Source of the DNA: Algihabitans albus
Lineage (GTDB): Bacteria > Pseudomonadota > Alphaproteobacteria > Kiloniellales > DSM-21159
Assembly (NCBI RefSeq): GCF_003572205.1
Contig: NZ_QXNY01000004.1
Span: 124,548-188,547, forward strand
DNA length: 64,000 bases
Reading direction: 5' to 3'
Shown here: positions 1 to 7,112 of the stretch, piece by piece
Layout: every line of letters begins with the position of its first letter
Position numbering within the stretch: the first letter of the stretch is position 1
Made by a program: the position numbers and the translations under genes
Notes under the pieces: model-generated
Databases searched by the model: none
The model's input: the letters and a program-made list of their open reading frames with translations, nothing else
Told to the model about the DNA's origin: nothing

Positions 1-45
1 ACGCTGGAATGTGTCGATATGGTCCTGTGTGACGAGACGGTGCAT
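1..45 (-). CDS. 5' end of a minus-strand gene running off the left edge (possible phytanoyl-CoA dioxygenase family)
   Basis: An ATG at 45-43 on the minus strand is preceded by a strong Shine-Dalgarno sequence, GAGGAG (plus positions 52-57), at a 6-nt spacing, and the frame stays open to the window edge. Only 15 residues are visible (MHRLVTQDHIDTFQR). An N-terminus of the form 'LTxxxIxxFxxDG' is typical of the phytanoyl-CoA dioxygenase (PhyH) family, which is the basis of the tentative name. That is inference from a very short stretch. The start and the direction are better supported than the function. Confidence 0.45.
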   Translation of the reverse strand, partial: MHRLVTQDHIDTFQR

Positions 46-534
46 TTCGATCTCCTCAGGATTTCTATCGAAGATAAACTACGCTCGCCGCCAGCCGACA
101 ACCAAGCCAAACAAGCGCTGCATCCGAACGATACTCTCGAAGGGCTTGGAGCTGACCCCGGCGCCTTCCCTTGGTGTCTTGGCGCTACAGCGAAATCATA
201 GTTCGCACCTTTATCTCGCAGAGCCAATCACTCCCCGTCGATTGCACCCCTAACTTTCCTCAGTAAACGGTTATCGTCGTTTGCCGACGTTTGTTTGTGC
301 TCCGAAATCCCGCTGTTGGCGGGGGGTGGCGCGGAGGATCGTCCTCCACGCCAAAACCGCCGAAAGCCCTCGACCGAAGCAATGACGTCAGAGGCGCCCG
401 AACCGAGTCCTCCGGAGCGATTCCGAGGCAGATCCGAGACGGTCAGATCGCCGTCAGCGCGAAAATCCGGTTGACCCGGCCCCTGCGGCCGCCCCGATAA
501 GATGAGCCGTCGTCCCACAGCGAGGTGATTCGTG
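46..534. other. Divergent intergenic region between the left-edge gene and the MerR-type gene
   Basis: About 490 bases without a convincing gene. Short open frames on both strands here have no plausible ribosome binding site or recognisable protein. The left half is visibly less GC-rich than the neighbouring coding DNA. It must hold the promoters of both flanking divergent genes and contains one clear inverted repeat (327-353), listed separately. Confidence 0.6.
327..353. promoter_or_regulatory. Inverted repeat upstream of the MerR-type gene (candidate operator or hairpin)
   Basis: Two 12-base arms, TGGCGCGGAGGA (327-338) and TCCTCCACGCCA (342-353), are complementary except for one C/A mismatch and flank a 3-base centre. 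MerR-family regulators classically bind imperfect palindromes in the promoter they control, so an autoregulatory operator is possible. A transcript hairpin is the alternative. No -35/-10 pair could be assigned with confidence. Confidence 0.4.
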
Positions 535-1569
535 ATGAACGCGTCCGCCCAATTCCTGATGCCGTCGGAAGCGGCCAAGCGCCTTGGCGTGTCGACCAAG
601 GCTCTGCGGCTCTACGAACAGCACGGCTTGATCATCCCGCTTCGCAGCGCGGCGGGATGGCGGGCCTACGGTCCCGACGACATGAGCCGCGCCGCCGAGA
701 TCGTCGCGCTTCGCGCGCTCGGCTTCAGCCTCGCCCAGGTTGCGCGCGTGTTGAAGAGCGATCCCGAAGGCCTCGGGCAGGCCCTGGCCGCACATGAGGC
801 AACACTCGAATCTCAGATGCGCCAGCTCGCAGGTACGCTGGAGAAGATCCGGGGATTGCTGCGGCAGCTTCCGGGCGGCCGGGTACCCACTGCGGGTGAA
901 CTGACAGAATTGCTGGCGTCGGCGGGCGAGCTTGTGGTGACGTTCGACCTTCCCTGGCCCTGGGGAGGTGAGCAATTCGAACTCCGCCACATTCGGCCGC
1001 TGACCTGCATCATCGGCCCGCTCGGAAGCGGTAAGACCAGGTTCGCGAAACGCTTGGCCGAAGCACTGCCCAAGGCCGCGTTTCTCGGTCTGGAGCGTCT
1101 AGCCAAGAGTGGAACCGAGCTACGACGGCAGGTCGGCGCCGACCCGCTGCTCGGGTCGCGGATCGATCAGACTCTCGCTTGGCTCGTCGAAGACGGCGCC
1201 GACATGACCGACGCCCTGATTGCCCTCGTCGCAGGACTGGAGGCCGAAGGCCCGACCGTCCTGGTCGTCGACATGATCGAACAGGGACTCAAAGAAGCCG
1301 CTCAACAAGCAGTGATCGCGCATCTTCGACGGCGAGGACCCGGGGAGCGTCCACTCTTCCTGATCACCCGCTCGAGCGCGATCCTGGACTTGGAGACCGT
1401 GGGTGCCAAGGAGACGATCATTCTCTGTCCCGCCAACCACAGTTACCCCGTCTACGTCCAACCCTACCCAGGCAGTCCGGGCTATGAGGCCGTGGCCACC
1501 TGTCTGGCATCACCCGAGGTCCGGGCGCGGACAGACGGAGTCGTTGCCTGGCGGCCAGAAGCGGTTTGA
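535..1569 (+). CDS. MerR-type transcriptional regulator fused to a P-loop NTPase-like domain
   Basis: About 344 residues. Residues 10-75 form a MerR-type winged helix-turn-helix ('EAAKRLGVSTKALRLYEQHG', then a wing with GWRAYGPDD). A helical linker follows (about 80-115). From about residue 135 to the end is a nucleotide-binding domain with a Walker A motif (GPLGSGKT, about 162-169) and a candidate Walker B (VLVVDMIE, about 243-250). Classical MerR proteins are 110-160 residues with a small metal- or drug-sensing tail, so this one probably couples DNA binding to nucleotide binding. I chose ATG 535 because it lies 7 nt after AGGTG; GTG 532 is an alternative. Target genes are unknown; the gene is monocistronic and divergent from the left-edge gene. 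The HTH assignment is firm, the NTPase role is inferred. Confidence 0.8.
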   Translation: MNASAQFLMPSEAAKRLGVSTKALRLYEQHGLIIPLRSAAGWRAYGPDDMSRAAEIVALRALGFSLAQVARVLKSDPEGLGQALAAHEATLESQMRQLAGTLEKIRGLLRQLPGGRVPTAGELTELLASAGELVVTFDLPWPWGGEQFELRHIRPLTCIIGPLGSGKTRFAKRLAEALPKAAFLGLERLAKSGTELRRQVGADPLLGSRIDQTLAWLVEDGADMTDALIALVAGLEAEGPTVLVVDMIEQGLKEAAQQAVIAHLRRRGPGERPLFLITRSSAILDLETVGAKETIILCPANHSYPVYVQPYPGSPGYEAVATCLASPEVRARTDGVVAWRPEAV

Positions 1570-1948
1570 TCGATCGAAAGAGGGCTTGAGGCCCTGCCGT
1601 TCCGGGGCCGTCCGAACGACCGAACTTTGCCTCAAGCTCTTCGAGAGCCGCCGAAACCGCCAATGCAGGCCGTCGATAGTGACCGCTGTCTCCCAGGCTG
1701 CTGGCGATCCGCAAGATCCGCACGCCGTTTTCGCAAAAATACCATTTCACATAGAATTTTTTGAGATCTGCACAGTCAAAAGACGAATTTTTCTTTTTCC
1801 GCACCCGATTTATATTCGAAGCCAAAGTAAGATATCGGCCATTAATGTAGGTATATCAATGAATATACGATTTTTAATGCAACCTTAACAGACGCAATCT
1901 AGTTTTAACCATCGCCTGCGGGCTGTGGCCTGCCCAAGGGAGATACCC
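1570..1948. other. Intergenic region with AT-rich core upstream of the kinase module
   Basis: No convincing gene. Just after the MerR-type gene is a short stem (AGGGC 1581-1585 / GCCCT 1591-1595) that could be a weak terminator. Bases 1741-1860 are AT-rich (41 G/C of 120, about 34 percent) in an otherwise strongly GC-rich window, fitting a strong promoter or regulatory zone. It includes a small inverted repeat (GTATAT 1851-1856 / ATATAC 1863-1868) and the CtrA-type box at 1874-1889. Confidence 0.6.
1874..1909 (+). promoter_or_regulatory. Consensus CtrA-binding box plus downstream half-site
   Basis: Bases 1874-1889 read TTAA-N7-TTAAC, an exact match to the CtrA full-site consensus known from Caulobacter and other Alphaproteobacteria. 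A second TTAAC half-site lies at 1905-1909, 20 bases further on, roughly two helical turns. The site sits in the AT-rich promoter region about 60 bases before the first ORF of the kinase module, so control of that module by CtrA is a reasonable inference. Chance occurrence of the motif in AT-rich DNA is possible. Confidence 0.55.
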
Positions 1949-1951
1949 TTG
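1935..1951 (+). promoter_or_regulatory. Hairpin that buries the Shine-Dalgarno and TTG start of the leader ORF
   Basis: CAAGGG (1935-1940) pairs perfectly with CCCTTG (1946-1951) across a 5-base loop. The left arm contains most of the Shine-Dalgarno AAGGGAG (1936-1942) and the right arm contains the TTG start codon (1949-1951) of the downstream 46-codon ORF. Such a stem would hold translation down when closed. This is a structural prediction by eye; no energy was calculated. Confidence 0.4.
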
Positions 1952-2089
1952 CGACTCAACCGTTCCGCCGTGGTCGCCATGACATCTCACTTCGCCCGTC
2001 AACATAACGAGGCCGTATCGGCCCTGCGCTGCCTCACCGACGTCGCTTCCAATCGGAAGCAATACCTCGATGGCGAGGCAGCAGCATGA
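1949..2089 (+). CDS. Small ORF (46 aa) translationally coupled to the hybrid histidine kinase
   Basis: A 46-codon frame starting at TTG 1949, 6 nt after the Shine-Dalgarno AAGGGAG, and ending with a TGA (2087-2089) that overlaps the ATG of the histidine kinase (2086-2088) as ATGA. An internal ATG at 1979 would give 36 residues. The product is hydrophilic with no membrane segment or recognised motif, and I know no family for it. The kinase has no good ribosome binding site of its own, so this ORF may serve mainly to couple kinase translation to the hairpin-controlled start. It could be a leader rather than a functional protein. Confidence 0.4.
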   Translation: MRLNRSAVVAMTSHFARQHNEAVSALRCLTDVASNRKQYLDGEAAA

Positions 2090-5000
2090 AGACCGCCAGC
2101 GAACACGACAAACCCGGCGAAACGCCGCTCGCGTCGGATCGAACCGACATGGATCGCAAGGATAGCCGGACCCGCTGGGCGACGACTCATCTTGTTCCTT
2201 CCCACAGCCTTGCACAAATGACGCGCGGTCGAGTCGAACCGTGGGTCTATGACCTGATCGGCGCCTTCGCCGTTGCCTGTCTCGCGACGGCAGGCCTGAT
2301 AGCGCTAGACGCCTTCGAAATGCTCTACGAGCTCTCCCGTCAGCATGAGGACTGGGAGCTGGACGAACTGATCATCGTCGTGCCGGTGCTCTGCGTTGTA
2401 AGCGCTTGGTTCGGATGGCGGCGATGGAGAGAAACGGGTCGACACCTGCGGGCGCGCATCCGAATGGAAGAGGAGCTTCGCAGCAACACGGAAGATCTGG
2501 ACTTTCTGATTTCTTCGGCAGGCGGCGCGTTCTACAGCGCCAAGGTCCGAGATGGACTCGCCATCGTCCAGGTCGATCCGAGCATCGAAAACCAGACCGG
2601 CTACAGACCGGAAGACTTCATCGGAGACTCCGACTTCTGGAGCAGGATGATCCATCCCGACGACCGAGATAGAGCCGCGGCCAGGCTTCCCGAACTGTTG
2701 GAGAAAGACTACGACGAACAGGAGTATCGCTTCCGACACGCCGACGGTTCTTACCGTTGGATGCTGGATCAACTGAGACTGAAGCGCACAACCGATGGGC
2801 TGCCCGACAGTATCGTCGGCCTCTACACCGACATCACAGAGCGCAAAGAGGCCGAGCAGGCGCTCGAAGCCGCCATCCGGACAGCAACGGCAGAACTTCG
2901 GCAGCGCGAAGCCCATCTGCGTCTCATCACCGACAACTTGCCTGTCCTGATCGTCTACGAGGATCTGGATCTACGCTATCGCTTCATCAACCAGACGGGC
3001 GTCGATTGGTTCGCACAACCTCGGCAGCAGATCATAGGCCGCTCGATATCCGAAGTTATGGGCGACGAAAGCTTCGGACGCATTGAGAGCTACATCGAGA
3101 GTGCGCGTCAGGGAGTTCAGTCGACCTTCGAAACGACCATGGCCTACCCGGACGGCGTGACACGCGATATCCATGGTCTCTATCTTCCGGATCTCGACGA
3201 AAACGGTCGGGTCAAAGGCCTGGTCGCGATGGCCATGGATATTACCGACCGGAAACGCGCCGAGAACGAGCTGCGCTCGAAGAAAAACGAGCTTGAACTC
3301 ATCTTCAACCACGTCCCGACCCGGATCTTCTACAAGGACGACGCGAACCGCATTCTGCGGCTTAACGAACCTGCCGCGCGTTCCATGGGGATGACGGTCG
3401 AAGAGGCCGAAGGCGCGGACAGCTTCGACCTCTTCCCCGAGATGGCTAAGAGCTACCACGACGACGATCTGGAGATCATCCGCTCCGGCACGCCAAAGCT
3501 AGGCATCATCGAGGAATACGTACCGCGAGACGGTGAGCGAGGCTGGGTGCGGACCGACAAGGTTCCCTACACCGACCCGGATACCGGGAGGCGCTTCGTG
3601 TTCATCGCCACCTCCGACATCACCGCCGAAAAACTAGCCGAGGAACAATTGCGCGCAGGCGAGGAGCGCTATCGGTCGCTCTATACCCGAACGCCGGTCA
3701 TGCTTCACTCCATCGACGCGGAGGGACGTCTTCTCAGTGTCAGCGATTTCTGGCTGGAGAAACTCGGTTACAGCAGAGACGAGGTTGTCGGGAAGCAGGC
3801 GACCAACTTCATGACTCCGGAGTCGGCGTATCGGGCCACAGCCCAAGCCCTGCCGGAGTTACTGCGAACCGGCGCCTGCAAGGACCTGGAGTATCAGATC
3901 GTCACGAAATCCGGCGAAGTGCTGGACATCCTTTCGTCGGCCGTCGCCGAGTACGACGAAGCAGGCGACTTCAGCCGCTCCATGGAGGTTCTCACCGACA
4001 TTACCAAACGCAAGGTGGTCGAGCGGCAACTTGTCCAGGCGCAGAAGATGGAGTCGGTCGGCCAACTGACCGGCGGCCTGGCGCACGACTTCAACAATCT
4101 CCTCGGTATTGTCATGGGCAACCTGGAACTGCTGGAACAGTCGGTCGCCGAAGACAAGGACGCCGAGCGCTGGATCGAGGCGGCGTTGGCCGCCGTCGAG
4201 AGAGGAGCGGAGCTCAATCGTCGCCTGCTCGCTTTCTCCCGTCGCCAGACGCTGGAGACTCAATCTGTCGATCCCAACCCCTTGATCGAGGGGCTAGGGA
4301 CTCTGCTGCGACGCACCCTCGGCGAGTCCATCGCTTTTGAGTACCGCCTCGGCCAGCAGATCCCTCTCGTGCGGAGCGATCCCAACCAGCTCGAATCGGC
4401 AATTTTGAATCTTGCCGTCAATGCACGCGACGCAATGCCGAAGGGCGGCAGGCTGACGATTGAAACGGAGCATGTCCATCTCGACGACGACTATGCCTCG
4501 CGCGAGAGCGAGGTGGCACCGGGAGACTATGTCGTTCTTTCCGTCACAGATAACGGAGACGGCATTCCCGCCGACGAGATCGACAAGGTTTTCGAGCCTT
4601 TCTTCACGACCAAAGACGTCGGCAAGGGCAGCGGCCTCGGCCTAAGCATGGTGTACGGATTCATCAAACAGTCGGGAGGCCACGTCCGGGTCTATAGCGA
4701 GGTCGGAGTCGGCACAACTGTACGTCTCTATCTGCCTGTCCAAGACGGCGGTCTCGACGAAGCTCCTACCTCGATCCTTGAGACTACGGAGCTGGAAAGC
4801 GGCCAGGAAACGGTTCTTGTCGTCGAAGATCAGTTGGAGGTGCGGACTGTCGCCGTCTCCTTGTTACGGAACCTCGGCTATAGGGTTTTGGAAGCCGAGA
4901 GCGGCCCGCAGGCTCTTTTGATTTTGGAAGAAGATCGCGAGATCGACCTTCTCTTCACCGATATCGTCATGCCCGGCGGCATGGACGGTACCCAAGTCGG

Positions 5001-5214
5001 CAAAGCGGCGCGCAAATTGCGACCCGACCTGCCCGTCGTCTATGCAACGGGCTATGCCGAAGCCGCGGTGCTGCGGCAAGGCGAAGTTACGACTGCGCAG
5101 AATCTCGTAACAAAACCCTATCGACGCAAGGAACTGGCCCACAAAATCAGACAAGCATTCGATGAAAAGAGATTTCAGCGCCGCGGCAAGGTCGTTTCCG
5201 CATCTCAGATCTAA
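2086..5214 (+). CDS. Membrane-anchored four-PAS hybrid sensor histidine kinase
   Basis: 1042 residues. Two membrane segments lie near residues 58-79 and 93-110 with only a short loop between, so sensing is probably cytoplasmic. Four PAS domains follow (roughly 135-255, 285-395, 405-520, 535-650), several ending in the typical 'DITxRKxAE' tail. The dimerisation/phosphoacceptor domain carries GGLAHDFNN with His667. The ATPase domain shows the N box (NLAVNARDA), G1 (DNGDGIP) and G2 (GSGLGLSM). A C-terminal receiver domain has its phospho-acceptor Asp959 in LLFTDIVMP. The signal is unknown. Its ATG overlaps the stop of a small upstream ORF, and a second small ORF and a stand-alone receiver follow, so the four form one module. 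A CtrA-type box lies upstream. Confidence 0.9.
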   Translation: MKTASEHDKPGETPLASDRTDMDRKDSRTRWATTHLVPSHSLAQMTRGRVEPWVYDLIGAFAVACLATAGLIALDAFEMLYELSRQHEDWELDELIIVVPVLCVVSAWFGWRRWRETGRHLRARIRMEEELRSNTEDLDFLISSAGGAFYSAKVRDGLAIVQVDPSIENQTGYRPEDFIGDSDFWSRMIHPDDRDRAAARLPELLEKDYDEQEYRFRHADGSYRWMLDQLRLKRTTDGLPDSIVGLYTDITERKEAEQALEAAIRTATAELRQREAHLRLITDNLPVLIVYEDLDLRYRFINQTGVDWFAQPRQQIIGRSISEVMGDESFGRIESYIESARQGVQSTFETTMAYPDGVTRDIHGLYLPDLDENGRVKGLVAMAMDITDRKRAENELRSKKNELELIFNHVPTRIFYKDDANRILRLNEPAARSMGMTVEEAEGADSFDLFPEMAKSYHDDDLEIIRSGTPKLGIIEEYVPRDGERGWVRTDKVPYTDPDTGRRFVFIATSDITAEKLAEEQLRAGEERYRSLYTRTPVMLHSIDAEGRLLSVSDFWLEKLGYSRDEVVGKQATNFMTPESAYRATAQALPELLRTGACKDLEYQIVTKSGEVLDILSSAVAEYDEAGDFSRSMEVLTDITKRKVVERQLVQAQKMESVGQLTGGLAHDFNNLLGIVMGNLELLEQSVAEDKDAERWIEAALAAVERGAELNRRLLAFSRRQTLETQSVDPNPLIEGLGTLLRRTLGESIAFEYRLGQQIPLVRSDPNQLESAILNLAVNARDAMPKGGRLTIETEHVHLDDDYASRESEVAPGDYVVLSVTDNGDGIPADEIDKVFEPFFTTKDVGKGSGLGLSMVYGFIKQSGGHVRVYSEVGVGTTVRLYLPVQDGGLDEAPTSILETTELESGQETVLVVEDQLEVRTVAVSLLRNLGYRVLEAESGPQALLILEEDREIDLLFTDIVMPGGMDGTQVGKAARKLRPDLPVVYATGYAEAAVLRQGEVTTAQNLVTKPYRRKELAHKIRQAFDEKRFQRRGKVVSASQI

Positions 5215-5230
5215 AGGAGTGCGGACAGTT

Positions 5231-5317
5231 ATGGAGACTAATCCGGCGAAAATCAAATTTCTCAATAACGGCGTTCTATCAACAGAGGGTTATCTTGTCT
5301 TGGGAGCATTCGTCTGA
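5231..5317 (+). CDS. Small ORF (28 aa) between the kinase and the response regulator
   Basis: ATG at 5231 follows a strong Shine-Dalgarno, AAAGGAG (5213-5219), and the 28-codon frame ends in TGA (5315-5317) overlapping the ATG of the response regulator (5317) as TGATG. The product (METNPAKIKFLNN... to ...LVLGAFV) has a mildly hydrophobic C-terminal half too short to call a membrane helix. No family is recognised. The ribosome binding site and the stop/start overlap support real translation, either as a small protein partner of the two-component system or as a coupling leader for the receiver. Confidence 0.4.
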   Translation: METNPAKIKFLNNGVLSTEGYLVLGAFV

Positions 5318-5715
5318 TGACCATTCTCATCATCGACGACGAGGGGCCGCTGCGCGAAACCCTACGCGACATGCTTGAAACCTTGGGATACAACGTCCGC
5401 GAGGCGGAGAATGGCGACGCCGGTATGGCAACCCTTCAACTCACAGATATCGCCCTGATCATCACCGACATCCTAATGCCGAAGAAGGATGGTATCGAAA
5501 CAATCCACGAAATCCGAAGTCTCTATCCCAGCCTTCCGATTGTCGCCATCTCCGGCGGCGGCGTAAACCGCGATATGTCTTTCCTCGCGTATGCAAGCAA
5601 GTTGGGCGCCAATCGCGTGTTGCAGAAACCGATCGGCTTCCAGGACCTTGCGAACACCGTCGAGGCCCTTGTCCCTCTGCACGACGCGCGCATTCCCAAT
5701 CTCTTCAGAAGCTGA
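5317..5715 (+). CDS. Single-domain response regulator (stand-alone receiver)
   Basis: 132 residues consisting of one receiver domain. Acidic residues at IIDDEG (Asp7, Asp8), the phospho-acceptor Asp51 in LIITDILMP, a switch Ser in AISGGG and the conserved Lys in VLQKPI are all present. There is no DNA-binding or enzymatic output domain, so it acts by protein contact or as a phosphorelay intermediate like CheY or Spo0F. It lies directly downstream of a hybrid kinase and is translationally coupled to a 28-codon ORF, making that kinase the likely partner. A GGGAG sequence at 5302-5306 provides a second ribosome binding site. Confidence 0.88.
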   Translation: MTILIIDDEGPLRETLRDMLETLGYNVREAENGDAGMATLQLTDIALIITDILMPKKDGIETIHEIRSLYPSLPIVAISGGGVNRDMSFLAYASKLGANRVLQKPIGFQDLANTVEALVPLHDARIPNLFRS

Positions 5716-5831
5716 AGTTCGGAAGACCGGTACGCGATTATCGTTAGGTCGAAGCGGGTTCGCTGATGGCGTGAAGCGCTCTCTGAACGCACAAGAGACC
5801 AGATAGCGATGTCACGAGGTCGCAGTTCACT

Positions 5832-6881
5832 CTAGCTGCGCCAGTCGACCCAACGGCCGTGGAAGTCGACACGGCCGAGCAAGCGCGGCGACGGATCGTG
5901 GCTGGTGATCGAGGTCAGCGCGGCACCGGGTCGCCGACCGTCGCTCTCCATCTGCAACCAGACAACCGGAGCATCTTCAGCGGCATCGCTCAGCGCGCGC
6001 GACATCTGACCGGCGAAGGCGGCGCGCGCCGCTTCGGGGAAGTACTGTAGAACGATGCTGTGGAAGATCACGTGGCAATGACCTGGCCACCGTTCGGCCA
6101 AGCGCCCGGCGATCCACCCGACGGCGTCGGCCTGGCGAATCTCCGGTCTCTGCACGGTCGCGATCTCGAAAGCCGCTTGCAGGCGGGCGAGACGGTCGCG
6201 CTGGTCGGGCCAGAGGAAAGCCTTCAAGCGCAGGCGATGTTCGGGATTGTCAAGGTCGAGCGGATTGAGATCGCAACCCTGACGCGCCACGACCTCGACA
6301 CGGCCGTTCGGCGGCGACGCACCTCGCCATTCCGGCGCAAGCTGCAATAGGCTATCGGGCTGACCCAGCCTCCGTCCGGCGAAGCTGTAGCCGTAAAGGC
6401 CCAGATTGAGGTTCAAGCCGGCCGAGCTACCGACTTCCGACAGGACAAAAGGCAGATCGAAGGACTCCGCAAGATACGAGAGACCGGCGAAGAGGCCGTT
6501 CGCTCGCTGCACCTCGTTGGTCTGGGGCGGGGAGTCGAGCCAATCGTGAATCCAGTCATCATGCTGAGCCAGCGCCTCGGTCACGATCCGCCATAAGACT
6601 TCGTCGTCGACCATCTCATTCGGCGGATAAACCGCGGCCAGGTCCGGCGCCCGGTCACTCAGAACCAAAGCATGAAAGCCGCCCATCAGGCGGAGCGGCA
6701 CGGCCTGACCGCGCGGACTGGGATCCCCGGACCAAGTCAACACGCGCACAGCGGCCCGTCCCAAATCCGGTGTCAGGCGCGCGGCGCAAAGGGCCGTGAG
6801 TCGTGCCGTAAAAGGCGAACCCAACGCGCGGCAGGCCTCGCTCTGCTGCAGAAAAGCCGCACGTACAGCTGACTCCGACAT
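5832..6881 (-). CDS. DUF2332 family protein
   Basis: 349 residues. The features I associate with DUF2332 are present: an SPPQTNEVQRAN segment near the middle, LSEVGSSAGLNLN shortly after, and the late VIFHSIVLQYFP and VVWLQMESDG segments. The family is widespread in actinobacteria and proteobacteria. The GSSAGLNL loop resembles the nucleotide-binding loop of S-adenosylmethionine-dependent methyltransferases, but enzymatic function is unproven. No signal peptide or membrane segment is visible, so it is cytoplasmic. It converges on the response regulator and lies downstream of, but probably separate from, the ABC transporter operon, with a strong hairpin between them. Confidence 0.8.
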   Translation of the reverse strand: MSESAVRAAFLQQSEACRALGSPFTARLTALCAARLTPDLGRAAVRVLTWSGDPSPRGQAVPLRLMGGFHALVLSDRAPDLAAVYPPNEMVDDEVLWRIVTEALAQHDDWIHDWLDSPPQTNEVQRANGLFAGLSYLAESFDLPFVLSEVGSSAGLNLNLGLYGYSFAGRRLGQPDSLLQLAPEWRGASPPNGRVEVVARQGCDLNPLDLDNPEHRLRLKAFLWPDQRDRLARLQAAFEIATVQRPEIRQADAVGWIAGRLAERWPGHCHVIFHSIVLQYFPEAARAAFAGQMSRALSDAAEDAPVVWLQMESDGRRPGAALTSITSHDPSPRLLGRVDFHGRWVDWRS

Positions 6882-6993
6882 GAAACCTCCTCTCTTGAGT
6901 GGAGTTTCAGGCTCGTCCGCCTTCGCCCCTCACGACCAGCCGCATCGACGCAGAGCTGCGCTGCTTTCGCCGCACTAGATCAGACAGTGACCA

Positions 6994-7018
6994 GTCGGAC
7001 CCACGTATTGGGTCCGAC
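6994..7018 (-). terminator. Hairpin after the amino acid ABC transporter operon
   Basis: A perfect 9-bp inverted repeat, GTCGGACCC (6994-7002) and GGGTCCGAC (7010-7018), with a 7-base loop, lies between the last permease gene and the DUF2332 gene. There is no U-run on either side, so it would be an atypical terminator or an mRNA 3'-end stabiliser; an operator for the DUF2332 gene is the alternative. Confidence 0.4.
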
Positions 7019-7112
7019 GATTACGTTAAATCCAGTCTCGATTCAAAGTGTGAGAGTCTGTTTCTTGGGATCGGCGGAACCGCAAAGCGAGTCCATACCA
7101 TCACAACAGGCT

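Noticed and set aside
1-253. Two overlapping plus-strand open frames at the left edge (ending at 201 and 253)
   Set aside because: Neither has a ribosome binding site or a recognisable protein, their codon use is unlike the neighbours, and the minus strand has a better supported gene start in the same place.
228-599. Minus-strand open frame overlapping the start of the MerR-type gene
   Set aside because: It is the antisense of the promoter region and the first codons of a well-supported gene, with Arg/Gly/Ser-rich composition typical of chance frames in GC-rich DNA.
1418-1825. Minus-strand open frame (135 codons) over the MerR 3' end and AT-rich gap
   Set aside because: No ribosome binding site, no family resemblance, and more than a third of it is antisense to a coding region.
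1859-1888. Nine-codon frame MNIRFLMQP overlapping the CtrA box
   Set aside because: Too short, no ribosome binding site, and probably upstream of the transcription start.
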